Positions 8,631 through 17,674 of a stretch of 64,000 nucleotides of DNA are shown one piece after another. This DNA comes from JAPPLB01 sp965206655 (GTDB taxonomy: Bacteria > Acidobacteriota > Terriglobia > Bryobacterales > UBA6623). Numbering within the stretch: position 1 is the stretch's first letter; the number at the start of each line of letters is the position of its first letter. The translations under genes were made by a program, and so were the position numbers. The notes under the pieces are model-generated. The model was not told the origin of the DNA. It worked only from the letters and a program-made list of their open reading frames with translations, and did not search any database. The stretch spans positions 992,001 through 1,056,000 of the forward strand of contig CBDBKC010000038.1 of the NCBI GenBank assembly GCA_965206655.1, given 5' to 3'.

Positions 8631-9185
8631 CTAACGCCGGTAGAGGAACAACTTGTGCGTGGGGATCTCTTCGTCCGTTGGGTCTTCGACGACGATCTCT
8701 TTTCCAATCTCCCATCCGCGGAACGTGAAGTCATGCGAGACGACACGGGCGCCGGATTTGACCTGATCCTCGAGCAGCGGTTGAATCTTATCGTTCGAGC
8801 TCGGCAACAGGTAGACCGTAATCAAGTCCGGCTTCGAGAAGTCCGCCGCCATCAAGTCCTGCTGTTCGATCGAGGCGAGCGCGGTCAACTTACGCTTCTC
8901 GATGCGTTGACGGCTCTGGTACACGAGCTTCGGATCGATCTCAAACCCCACGGCTCGCGCACCGAACTGTTGAGCGGCCATGATCACAATGCGTCCATCG
9001 CCGCTGCCCAGGTCGTATAGCAACTCTCCAACCTGCAGCCCACCCAGCTCGAGCATCGCCTTGACAACGCCCGTGGGTGTCGGGAAGTAGGGCGCCAGGT
9101 TGAGTGGTTTGGCGTCTTGCGCGCCGGCGAGCGCTAGCGCCCACGCGGTCGCCCACAGCGAAACAACAAGCAGGAGTTTCTTCAT
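8631..9185 (-). CDS. Exported SAM-dependent methyltransferase-like protein
   Basis: 184 residues. A clear signal peptide (MKKLLLVVSLWATAWALALA) precedes a class I methyltransferase core: YDLGSGDGRIVIMAA is motif I, the acidic residue in VGFEIDP ends strand 2, and QQDLMAADF and LITVYLLP are later strands. An exported enzyme needing S-adenosylmethionine is unexpected, because SAM is cytoplasmic; the helix may instead act as a membrane anchor. Proteins with this arrangement are seen in several environmental bacteria. The target is unknown. It is on the same strand as yifB, 120 bp upstream of the small membrane ORF. Confidence 0.8.
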   Translation of the reverse strand: MKKLLLVVSLWATAWALALAGAQDAKPLNLAPYFPTPTGVVKAMLELGGLQVGELLYDLGSGDGRIVIMAAQQFGARAVGFEIDPKLVYQSRQRIEKRKLTALASIEQQDLMAADFSKPDLITVYLLPSSNDKIQPLLEDQVKSGARVVSHDFTFRGWEIGKEIVVEDPTDEEIPTHKLFLYRR

Positions 9186-9344
9186 GATGGAAGCAAGCGC
9201 CCCCAGGACGCTTCTACTTCGAATTTTACCCTATTCTCCGCCCCGTGAAACTTCAATGCCGGCAACGATCCGATCGAAGTCAGCGCCGCCGCTGCGCCGA
9301 GGCGGTCGATTCCTATAAGCTGTCCCTTGACTTCCGACACCACC

Positions 9345-10886
9345 ATGAACCGCCGCCAGTTCTTGCAAACAACCACCGCCGCCACGGCCGGACAGGCCTC
9401 ATCCGCCCAACAGTCCAGGCCGAATATTCTCTTCGTGATGACCGACCAGCATCGCTTCGATGCACTCGCCGCCAACGGCAACTCGCTGATTCGGACCCCG
9501 AACATCGACCGCCTCGCCGAGCAGTCCGCGAATTTTCAGCAAGCCTTTGTGCAAGCGCCGGTGTGCGTGCCGTCACGGGCATCGTTTTTCACCGGGCGCT
9601 ACCCGCATAGCCACAGGAACCGCGTCAACTACACGCCGCTGCCGGAAGGCGAAGTCCTGATGCAGGAGTATCTTAAGCGCGAGGGCTACCAGACCGCTTC
9701 GGTGGGCAAGCTCCACTACTACCCGACCACCGCCAACAAAGCGCGCGAAACCGGCTTCGACCGCGTCCTGCTGCACGACGGCGTGCCGTTCATCAACCGC
9801 TTCAGTGACTATAGCCGCTGGCGGAAGGAGAACGACCCGCAGGCCGACATGTCGTACCGAACCGTCGTCCGCAACCCTCCACCGGGAACGAATCCATTCC
9901 GCATGGTGATTGGCGACGAGTACACCGAAACCACCTGGGTCGGCCTGAAGACGCGCGAGTTCCTTCGCGACCTCGCGGCCGACGAGAGGCCCTTCTTCCT
10001 GTTCTCATCGTTCTTTCAGCCTCACTCGCCGTTTCTTGCGCCGGTCCCCTTTGATGCGATGTACAGCGACGCTGAGATCCCGCTCCCCCGCAAAGTCACG
10101 CTGGAGTACATCCAGTCCCTTCCTCGCCCATTGAGCACGCTCATGCTGCGTAGCGGACCTCGTAACGATTGGGACCCCGAGCGGCTCCAATGGGCCTACC
10201 GCACCTACTACGCGTCGATCAGTCAGATCGACCGAGAAGTCGGCCTGATCCTCGACACGCTTGACGAAACCGGTAAAGCCGACAACACCATCGTCGTTTT
10301 CACGACCGACCACGGCGACCAAATGCTCGAACATGGCATGGTCGATAAGAACTGCTTCTTCGAAGGCTCGGTCCACATCCCATTCCTTGTTCGGTTTCCT
10401 GGACGCGCCCGTCCCGGCAAGTATGACGAGCTAGTCGAAACCACCGACCTGCTGCCGACCTTGTTCGAGTACTGCGGCATCGCGGAGCCGGTGGCATGTC
10501 AGGGCCGAAGCTTCGCGCCCTTGCTGGAAGACAAACCTTACGAGCCACACGAAGTCGTATTCTCGGAGAACATTATTCCGGAAGTCATCACGTCGGGTTC
10601 ACACGACTCCTTTTTCGAGAAAGGCGAGGGCATCAAGGGCATTCGTCACCCCGACGCCAAGATGCTGCGCTCCGACCGCTGGAAGCTGAACTACTACGCC
10701 AACGGCGAAGGGGAACTCTACGATCTAGACAACGACCCTGGCGAAGAACGGAATCTCTTCGCCGACCCCGTCCGCCAACCGGTCGTGGGCGAGATGAAAG
10801 ATCGGCTGCTCGAATGGATGATGACCGCCGACGAGACTGACCAAATCGAGCCGCGCTGGCGGATCAGCGCCCCGCCAAGGCAGTAG
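9345..10886 (+). CDS. Sulfatase, type I (arylsulfatase/choline-sulfatase-like)
   Basis: 513 residues. Hydrolyses sulfate esters after formylglycine maturation. The active-site motif CVPSR starts at Cys74, followed by FFTGRYPHSH. The N-terminal metal site is in NILFVMTDQHR, and a second metal site is in VFTTDHGDQMLEHG. The C-terminal region contains LYDLDNDPGEERNL, a common sulfatase ending. The N-terminus MNRRQFLQTTTAATAG suggests Tat export, so it probably acts in the periplasm on sulfated glycans or similar. The start ATG 9345 gives a clean signal peptide; TTG 9327 is an alternative. Confidence 0.92.
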   Translation: MNRRQFLQTTTAATAGQASSAQQSRPNILFVMTDQHRFDALAANGNSLIRTPNIDRLAEQSANFQQAFVQAPVCVPSRASFFTGRYPHSHRNRVNYTPLPEGEVLMQEYLKREGYQTASVGKLHYYPTTANKARETGFDRVLLHDGVPFINRFSDYSRWRKENDPQADMSYRTVVRNPPPGTNPFRMVIGDEYTETTWVGLKTREFLRDLAADERPFFLFSSFFQPHSPFLAPVPFDAMYSDAEIPLPRKVTLEYIQSLPRPLSTLMLRSGPRNDWDPERLQWAYRTYYASISQIDREVGLILDTLDETGKADNTIVVFTTDHGDQMLEHGMVDKNCFFEGSVHIPFLVRFPGRARPGKYDELVETTDLLPTLFEYCGIAEPVACQGRSFAPLLEDKPYEPHEVVFSENIIPEVITSGSHDSFFEKGEGIKGIRHPDAKMLRSDRWKLNYYANGEGELYDLDNDPGEERNLFADPVRQPVVGEMKDRLLEWMMTADETDQIEPRWRISAPPRQ

Positions 10887-10906
10887 CGGGGCTTCCGAGT
10901 GATCTG

Positions 10907-12793
10907 CTAGTTCCTCACCATCCAACCGCGGTCCCAAGGCTGGGCTAGAGTGGGCTGGTTGGCGTAGCGCTGCATCTTGAATTCCAGGCGGTCGCCCGCG
11001 CCGGGTTCGAGTCGGACGGTGACATAGGCGTGATCAATGGGCGTCGTCTTGCCGTTCACCGTTACGGAATTGAACTGATGCTCGCCGTAACCGCCCGCCT
11101 GCACCATCACGGTGCGGGCATGGGCTTGGCTGGTGTTGACGAGTGTGACCGCCACTGAATCGGCAGTCATCTTATCCACCAGAGCCGCGACATCCTTCGG
11201 CGGGCCGGAGCGCCGCTCGTCGGGATCGAAGTATCGCAGCCGGCTGTGCAGGGTCCAAAGCTTGCCGTTCGAGAAGTAGCCCCCGAGCATGAGCTGCATC
11301 AGATCGTCGGTTTGCGCGGGGGTGAATCCGAGTAGCCAGTCAGCCAAGCGGGTGTCCGGCGAAGTCGGATCGGTCCGGATCGAGTGCAGCTTCTCACGTA
11401 ACGTGTCGAACGCCCCTTGGAGCGCCTCTTCAGGATGGCCCGGATTCTTGCCTTCCAGGAAGCCGATCCAACCCTCTTTGGGAATCCGTTCGAGGTCTCG
11501 CCGTTCCATGGACCACAGGTAGATTTCGGTCAAACGGTCGTGGTGTAAATTGGGCTGCCAGTGATACCACTCCGGCTTCCCTTTGTAGCGATAACCCTTG
11601 GGGTCGCCGTACATTTGGGGCAAGAGTGTCTTGCCGTCCTCGACCTTGGCGTTCTCGTAGAACTTATCCATTTGCGTGCGGAGCGCGTCGATATACTTCT
11701 TGTCGCCCGTTAGCATGTAGGCCGTGCTAAACCCGGGCCAGGGTCCCACGGGGAAATAGTTGCGGTGCGCGATCCTCTCGATCTCACCGTCGAAGATCGT
11801 GAAGTTCCATCCATAGGTGCTCTTCCACCATTGCCCGTCGAAATTCGAACCAGGCACGCCGTCGAGCCCGACGGTGGATGGAATCATGCCGTCGGTCTGC
11901 CTAGTGCGATCGAGCCATGCATCAATGTATTCGAGCACCCAATCGCGGTACTTGCTCTCGTGGTCCAGCATGTAGGCATTCAGCCCTAGTATCGCCGCGC
12001 CCATATTCATCCAACTGTCGCCGACGCTGTCGACATACTCGGTGCAGTGCTTCAGCATCCTGTCGTAGACCGACATCAAATCGAGCATCTGCCCGCGGCC
12101 TTGTGGGCTGTGAAGAATGTGGAACATGCCCGGCACGGCGTCGCCGACCCAGTCATACTCGGTCGCCTTGTGCATCATCGGTCCCTTGCTACCGGTCCAG
12201 GTCGAGCGAATGACCTTGTTCTTCGGATCGTAGTTCGGCGCCGAGGGGTCCTCGTTCATATACATGCCGGCGAAGCGCTTCGTCCGGACGCGGAACTTCT
12301 CGTCCTGTGGATCCGCCAGCCCCTGCATCGTGAAGCCGCGGATGCCTTCGCCTGTATGGAAGAAGTCGGACATCGTGATGAACTCGTTGTGATACGCACC
12401 GTGTTCGGCCAGTTTCGTTTTCTCGGTTCGCAGTTCCTTGTACTGCAACAGGTGGCCGTCGAGACCCTTCTTGTAGATGTCGAGAACTTTGTCGCCGCCG
12501 CCGAGCGCGTGCAGGAGCGTCCAGTTGAAGTACGTCTCGATGGCGTCGTCCGGGCCGTCGAGCGTACCCCAACGCATTGTGTGTAAGAGGTAGCCGCGCT
12601 CGTCGATGTACTTCTTCGCGAAGATCTCGACCGCTTCCGAGTTCGCATCCAGGAGTTGCCGCTCCAGCAAAGCCCAGGCCGGAGGCGACATCGGCTTGTC
12701 GACGACGACTGTCAGGTCGTTTGCCGAGAGCAAGGCAGCCGAACAAATCAGCAACAGAACCACGGAACGAACTCGCTCCAAAGAGCAACGCAT
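10907..12793 (-). CDS. Large secreted protein, possible alpha/alpha-barrel fold, unknown function
   Basis: 628 residues. The ATG at 12793 is chosen because AGGAGGGG lies just upstream and a signal peptide follows (VRSVVLLLICSAALLSA). The body is rich in aromatic, helical repeats such as YFNWTLLHALGGG, WMNMGAAILGLNAYML, PWPGFSTAYMLTGDKKYIDAL and YHWQPNLHHDRLTEIYLWS, which suggests a glycoside-hydrolase or epimerase-like alpha/alpha toroid. A beta-rich C-terminus follows from about residue 530. No catalytic residues are assignable. It converges with the sulfatase gene, and a role in polysaccharide breakdown is only a guess. Confidence 0.72.
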   Translation of the reverse strand: MRCSLERVRSVVLLLICSAALLSANDLTVVVDKPMSPPAWALLERQLLDANSEAVEIFAKKYIDERGYLLHTMRWGTLDGPDDAIETYFNWTLLHALGGGDKVLDIYKKGLDGHLLQYKELRTEKTKLAEHGAYHNEFITMSDFFHTGEGIRGFTMQGLADPQDEKFRVRTKRFAGMYMNEDPSAPNYDPKNKVIRSTWTGSKGPMMHKATEYDWVGDAVPGMFHILHSPQGRGQMLDLMSVYDRMLKHCTEYVDSVGDSWMNMGAAILGLNAYMLDHESKYRDWVLEYIDAWLDRTRQTDGMIPSTVGLDGVPGSNFDGQWWKSTYGWNFTIFDGEIERIAHRNYFPVGPWPGFSTAYMLTGDKKYIDALRTQMDKFYENAKVEDGKTLLPQMYGDPKGYRYKGKPEWYHWQPNLHHDRLTEIYLWSMERRDLERIPKEGWIGFLEGKNPGHPEEALQGAFDTLREKLHSIRTDPTSPDTRLADWLLGFTPAQTDDLMQLMLGGYFSNGKLWTLHSRLRYFDPDERRSGPPKDVAALVDKMTADSVAVTLVNTSQAHARTVMVQAGGYGEHQFNSVTVNGKTTPIDHAYVTVRLEPGAGDRLEFKMQRYANQPTLAQPWDRGWMVRN

Positions 12794-12858
12794 GACAAAC
12801 CCCTCCTGCCTGTGCATCAAGGAGCACCATTGTACATCTTTGCGGCGCAAACGGGCCG

Positions 12859-13812
12859 TCAGCGGTTGCCGACACGCCAGATGGTGATCCCCGAGCCGAT
12901 CGAGACAGCGGCTCGGGCAGCGGCTTTGGCGGCGGCGTTGGCTCCGCTCTTCGGGACAAAGAGGATATCGTTCTGCTGGAGATCAACATCGGCGGCGGTT
13001 CCGGCCATGATGGACTTCAAGTCGAGCGCGATTTCCTGCTTGCGGGGGGCGTCGTTGACGGGGCGGAGAATCTTGGCCCGCTTGAGGGCGGGGCTGTGGC
13101 CCAGTCCTCCGGCGAGGGCAAGCGCCTGCAAGACAGAGACGGACTCCCGTTCGCTCAGGGCGAAGCCGCCCGCGCGCGTGACTTCTCCGATGACGAACAC
13201 CATGCGGGCGCGCGGAATCGTGATCACATCGTGGGGCTGCACGAAGATGTTGTATTCGGGATGCTCGGCTTCCAGCAGTGCGTCGAGGTCCACTTCGGCG
13301 ACATGAAAGCGACCAGTTTCGTCCGGGCCCGCGCCGGGAAGGTCAAGCGGCCCGAGATCCTGGCGGCGGACGATTTTGATCTGGTAGCCACTGTCGTCGC
13401 GGATACCGCCGGCGAGGGAGAGGACTTCGAGGAGGGTTTTCCGCCCTTCGACCTGAAGAACGCCGGGTGCGTGGACGGCGCCAAGAACGGTGACGGGTCG
13501 GCTTCGGACACGTTCGACGCTGACGGAGACTTGGGGGTCGCGGACGTACCGCGAGAGACGGGCGGCGATCTCAGTCTCGATTTCTTCGACGGTAGAGCCG
13601 GCCGCGAGGAAGCGCCCGGCGAACGGAATATTGATATAGCCGTCGGGGCCGATGCGAATTGGCGTGTTGGGACCCTCGTCGGAGCCGACGACGTGGACAG
13701 TGATTTCGTCGTCAGGGCCGAGGGTTTGAATGATGGGGGCTTCAGCGCCTTGGGCGCTGCCGGATGAAAGGGCGATCGCTAGAGCGACGATGCGGAGTTG
13801 GTTCGCGTGCAT
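12859..13812 (-). CDS. Polysaccharide export protein with SLBB domains (Wza-like)
   Basis: 317 residues. Exported, with a signal peptide (LRIVALAIALSSGSAQG). The N-terminal poly-export domain starts at LGPDDEITVHVVG and runs through GPDGYINIPFAGR and DPQVSVSVERVRSRPVTVLG. Two SLBB-type segments follow (GAVHAPGVLQVEGRKTLLEV and IGEVTRAGGFALSERESVSV). It ends in LQQNDILFVPKSG. No lipobox Cys is evident, unlike E. coli Wza. It probably forms or gates an outer-membrane channel for exopolysaccharide. A Wzc-like kinase lies at the far right of the window, too distant to be the same operon. Confidence 0.86.
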   Translation of the reverse strand: MHANQLRIVALAIALSSGSAQGAEAPIIQTLGPDDEITVHVVGSDEGPNTPIRIGPDGYINIPFAGRFLAAGSTVEEIETEIAARLSRYVRDPQVSVSVERVRSRPVTVLGAVHAPGVLQVEGRKTLLEVLSLAGGIRDDSGYQIKIVRRQDLGPLDLPGAGPDETGRFHVAEVDLDALLEAEHPEYNIFVQPHDVITIPRARMVFVIGEVTRAGGFALSERESVSVLQALALAGGLGHSPALKRAKILRPVNDAPRKQEIALDLKSIMAGTAADVDLQQNDILFVPKSGANAAAKAAARAAVSIGSGITIWRVGNR

Positions 13813-14041
13813 GGGGCGTCCTATCCGGGATGGGCCGGAAAAGGCCTATCCCTTACCTTGGTTCAGAAGCGGTTGGCAACGCGGAATGCCGAATTGGGCG
13901 TTCGGCTGGTTGAGAGCGGAATCGGGTGGCGGGATTCCCGGGGGCCACGAGCGTGACCGTGGGTAGTTTAGCAGGTATTTGGGTGTGTGGAAGGGAAAAT
14001 GGGTAGTGGCTCCGTTTCGAAGGCTCATCGCGTGCGTTGGA

Positions 14042-14060
14042 GGTCGCGCGGAGCGCGACC
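14042..14060. repeat. Perfect GC-rich palindrome in intergenic region
   Basis: GGTCGCGC at 14042-14049 pairs perfectly with GCGCGACC at 14053-14060 around the trinucleotide GGA. It lies in the spacer 13813-14077, which otherwise shows no gene. It could be a REP-like palindrome or a terminator-like hairpin. Only this copy was noticed in the window. Confidence 0.4.
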
Positions 14061-14077
14061 CCTGGGGTTTGGCCCGG

Positions 14078-14413
14078 TCAACTATAGCGGGAGGCATACA
14101 AGAGGGCGGAACGAGGGTTCGGGAGGGTATTTTCGGCACCTCGTGTCGAGCGAGACGGGGACACGAAGCCGGAGAAATGGAGAGCATCGCCCCACAACTC
14201 GAAGCGCAGATGCTGAATCAGCCGCGGGGTGGTGGCGCGGACGGGCGGGCGGCGCTGCCACTTGGGGCGCGGCAGGGCGCACGAGTCGTCGCGGGGCGAG
14301 ACCTGCTGGGCGGCGGCGAGCAGCAACGCATAGGCCGCCACCTGCATCGCGGTGACGTTCTGGACCGCCCGCCGATCGCGCACCTGCGCTTCGCCCACCC
14401 CAAGCAGCGCGCA
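14078..14413 (-). pseudogene. C-terminal remnant of a transposase
   Basis: Reading minus strand from about 14410, the frame gives ALLGVGEAQVRDRRAVQ, then AMQVAAYALLLAAA, then LPRPKWQRRPPV, LIQHLRFELWG and finally PNPRSALLYASRYS before a stop. This order matches the C-terminus of a transposase type common in Acidobacteria and Planctomycetes, as I recall it. Only about 110 residues remain, with no catalytic core. The fragment starts exactly where the deacylase homology stops, so the two are joined by a deletion or insertion event. Confidence 0.5.
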
Positions 14414-15231
14414 ACATGCTCAAGAACGAGATCCAGCTTCTCCCAGTTTTTCTGCCCAACCACCTGGAGATGCGAAAGCTGTACGGGAACGCCGGTGGCT
14501 CTGCCCAGATCGAGAGCCTCATCCACGGCCTCCACGACCTTGAACTTGTAGTCCCTTAGGTGACTACTGTAAAAGGCATCATGTCTTCTCACGACGCGGC
14601 AGAGCCGCACTAGCTCCTGAAAGTCCGCGAAGGCGCCCGGCATACAGTTCAGTCCGGTCGACAGACCGATCGAACCCGAGCTCAGGCAGGCTTCAAGAGC
14701 CTGTTCCATCCGGCTTAGCTCCTGCTCTCCCGCTTCCCGCCGCGCCTTCATGACGAAGACACGCAGAGCGCTGTGCCCCGTCAAAGCGGCGACGTTCACG
14801 CGACTGCCCTTCTCTTGCATCGCCGAGAAGTAATCAGCGGTATCCGCCATGCCGGCGGTCGGGTCCCCGTCGAAGAGCTCTCCGGTCAGTCGTTCTCCGG
14901 CCGGATTGGGGCGCGTAGGAAAGAGCGAGAAACCACAGTTCCCGACAACTTCGGTCGTCACCCCCTGAAGGACTTTATTGGGGAGGTGCTCGAGAACCTC
15001 TTGGTCCCCGTGGCTATGCACATCAATGAATCCCGGTGCGACATGGAGTCCCGAGCAGTCGATCGTCTCCCAATCGGGCGCCGGATTGATCACACCGACA
15101 TCCTCGATTGCGTCGTCCTTCAAGAGCAGGTTCGCTTTTTTGGGCTCACCGCCACTACCGTCAACAACAGTGCCATTCACCAATATCAATGGACGGTGTG
15201 GCGCCGCGGACCGGACAGCGGTATCAGTCAT
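14218..15231 (-). pseudogene. N-acyl-D-amino-acid deacylase, truncated, with out-of-frame foreign tail
   Basis: Amidohydrolase that would normally run about 480-540 residues. The N-terminal half is good: ILVNGTVVDGSGG, the metal motif APGFIDVHSHGD, GVTTEVVGNCGFSLFP, SIGLSTGLNCMPG, the SSHLRDY region and QLSHLQVVGQKNW. Homology ends at LDLVLEH (about 14415). The remaining codons in this frame are Arg/Pro/Ser-rich and read a transposase tail out of frame. The C-terminal half, including later catalytic residues, is missing. The start ATG 15231 is chosen over TTG 15267. It is probably non-functional. Confidence 0.75.
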
Positions 15232-15294
15232 AGGAGCATTGTCCCGCCCAACAGCGGTTGGCGGCAATGTGGATCTAGAGCCACGCTGATTCGG

Positions 15295-17463
15295 CTAGGG
15301 GCCGGGTGACTCCGGCAACGCAAAAGCGACGACGCTGCCGCCGGCCGGCCGACCCGACTTGCCACCGCCGGCGGAGATGACAACAAACTGCTTGCCGTCC
15401 ACCATATATGTTGCGGGCGTCGCGTTGCCGCTGAAGGGCAGCTTAGCTTGCCACAAAATTCGGCCGGTCTCTTTATCGAATGCCCGGAAGGTCTCGTCGG
15501 CGGTGGCGCCAATGAAAATAAGGCCGGCGGCGGTCACGACCGGGCCGCCATAATTCTCGGTGCCGGTCGGGGGAATGCCTCTCGCCGTCAGCTCAGGATA
15601 TTCTCCCAGCGGCACCTTCCATTTGATCTCGCCCGTGTTCAGATCCACTGCGTTCAAGGTGCCCCAAGGCGGCTTGATCGCCGGATATCCCTCGTCGTCA
15701 AACCAGCGGCGAAAACCGGCGAAACGGTAGGGTGGGTCGTCTCGTCGTACACCACGCGCTTTGCGGCCAGGTTCCAGGTAAGCCGAAGCGGGCTTTTCCT
15801 TATCGAGCAGAAAATCGACGATGGCGCGGCGCTCTCCCTCCCGGAGCTTCCCAAAACCGGGCATGCGCCCCGCACCCTCCTCAATGACACGCGTAACCTC
15901 CGCTTCCGTGCTTGTTTCCGCGATGTTCAACAGCGATGAGAAGCCCGCCGCGGCATCTCCGCCACGGTCTAGACCATGGCAGTAGGCGCAATGGATCGTG
16001 TAGCCGCGCGCACCCATCGAAACCGGCGTGCCGTCCGGTTGTCGTGTCGCGACCATTTGATAAATCCAAGGAATCTCGTTGACATTCACGTAGTAGATGC
16101 CGGCGGGGTCGGCCGCCGCGCCTCCCCATTCCATCGCGCCGTCAAAGCCGGGAAAGATGATCGTCTCCTTGAGGCTTGGGGCCGGAAACGAACCGTACGA
16201 TCCAACGCGCTCGTAGCGCAACGCCGTCATCGCCGCGGCTTCCGGCGATATATTCGAGACGTCGTTTTCGGTATACAACTGCCGGGTGAGTGGGGGTGGT
16301 TTCGTCGGAAACGGCTGCGTAGGCCAGGTTTGCTCGCCGGGCAAATCGGTTTGCGGTACGGGGCGTTCATGGATCGGCCAGAGCGGCTCACCCGTCACCC
16401 GGTCGAAGACAAACAGAAGCCCATTCTTTGTGCCTTGCGCGACGGCGTCGATTGTAAGCCCCTTGTGCCTGACGGTGAGCAGCACTGGCGGCGTAGGAAG
16501 GTCCTTGTCGAGCAGATCGTGGTGCACGAGCTGCTGGTGCCAGAGCCGCCGCCCGGTCTTGGCATTCAATGCGATGAGCGAGTTCGCGAAAAGGTTCATG
16601 CCATGGCGGTCACCTCCCCAAAAATCAGGGCCGGCTGTCTCGGTGGGCACGTAGACGATCCCCCGCTCTTCATCCAAAGAGAGGCCTGACCAATTCGACG
16701 CACCGCCTATTTTCTTGTACGCGTCCGGCGGCCAAGAATGGTAGCCGTACTCGCCCGGACGCGGGATCGTGTAAAAGATCCACTTCATCTCGCCGCTGCG
16801 CACGTCATACGCCCGGATCGTTCCCGGGGCATTGGTCGTGCCACCGACGATGTAGAGATCCTCATAGATCACTCCGGGCGTATTGATAAGAATGCTCGGG
16901 GGACTATCCTGATCGTGGACCTCCACACCGACGCCGAGATGGATCGAGCCATCCTGGCCGAAGCTACGAATCAGGCGGCCTGTTTTCGCATTCAGAGCGT
17001 AGAGGTACGGGCCCGCGCCGGTAAAGATCCGGTGGTCGTCGCCGCTCTCCCAGTAGACAAGACCGCGCTGCCTTCTAGCCGCGCCGCCCGGCCGTACGGT
17101 TGTAGGATCGAACCGCCAGATCTCCTTTCCCGTTGCCGCATCGAGGGCGATGACTTTTCTCGTCGGTGACGCGGTGTAGAGGACACCATTGATGACAAGG
17201 GAATTGGCCTGGAACTCACCGCGGTCGCCGGTGTCATAGGTCCAGGCCACGCCCAGCCGGGCGACATTGCTCTTGTTGATCTGGTTGAGCGTCGAATAAA
17301 GTGTGCGGCTTTTACTGCCCAGATATACAGGCCAGTCCTGATTCGTCGGGGGCGCCGAGGCTTGCGGATCGCCGGGTTGACCTGCAACCGGGACAGCAGA
17401 CAAGAGTAGAACCCAAGCGGAAAATGAGAGCGCTCTCTGCAATAACGCCGATGCTGTCTGCAC
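15295..17463 (-). CDS. PQQ-type beta-propeller dehydrogenase with inserted cytochrome c domain
   Basis: 722 residues. Signal peptide (LSFSAWVLLLSAVPVAG), then quinoprotein propeller blades (WPVYLGSKSRTLYSTL, VIALDAATGKEIWRFD, LYALNAKTGRLIRSFG, LIALNAKTGRRLW). A single haem c site CAYCH lies in a class I cytochrome insertion at about residues 490-560, before the last blades (NAVDLNTGEIKWKVPLG and FRAFDKETGRILWQAKLP). This fits a periplasmic membrane-facing quinohaemoprotein alcohol or sugar dehydrogenase passing electrons to cytochromes. The substrate cannot be deduced. It is divergent from the octahaem cytochrome gene, which may be its electron partner. Confidence 0.87.
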   Translation of the reverse strand: MQTASALLQRALSFSAWVLLLSAVPVAGQPGDPQASAPPTNQDWPVYLGSKSRTLYSTLNQINKSNVARLGVAWTYDTGDRGEFQANSLVINGVLYTASPTRKVIALDAATGKEIWRFDPTTVRPGGAARRQRGLVYWESGDDHRIFTGAGPYLYALNAKTGRLIRSFGQDGSIHLGVGVEVHDQDSPPSILINTPGVIYEDLYIVGGTTNAPGTIRAYDVRSGEMKWIFYTIPRPGEYGYHSWPPDAYKKIGGASNWSGLSLDEERGIVYVPTETAGPDFWGGDRHGMNLFANSLIALNAKTGRRLWHQQLVHHDLLDKDLPTPPVLLTVRHKGLTIDAVAQGTKNGLLFVFDRVTGEPLWPIHERPVPQTDLPGEQTWPTQPFPTKPPPLTRQLYTENDVSNISPEAAAMTALRYERVGSYGSFPAPSLKETIIFPGFDGAMEWGGAAADPAGIYYVNVNEIPWIYQMVATRQPDGTPVSMGARGYTIHCAYCHGLDRGGDAAAGFSSLLNIAETSTEAEVTRVIEEGAGRMPGFGKLREGERRAIVDFLLDKEKPASAYLEPGRKARGVRRDDPPYRFAGFRRWFDDEGYPAIKPPWGTLNAVDLNTGEIKWKVPLGEYPELTARGIPPTGTENYGGPVVTAAGLIFIGATADETFRAFDKETGRILWQAKLPFSGNATPATYMVDGKQFVVISAGGGKSGRPAGGSVVAFALPESPGP

Positions 17464-17674
17464 TGTCGTTGTGCGTCAACCACCGCCGAAAGCTCGGATC
17501 GGGTTGAGGCATTCCCCCTGGATGCTGCTGGTAGTTACCGAAAGATTGTTGCACTTTGGGCCGTGGCGGTGTTCATCGCCGAGCCATAGCGCAGACCGCC
17601 TGCTATCCTCGTCTTCTGCGGCGACCGGGTGATTCCAGCCCGCTTCTCGGCGCCGGCCGGCAGATCCCGATTCG

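Noticed and set aside
13979..14551. 190-codon plus-strand frame over the spacer and deacylase remnant
   Set aside because: No family features; overlaps recognised minus-strand remnants.
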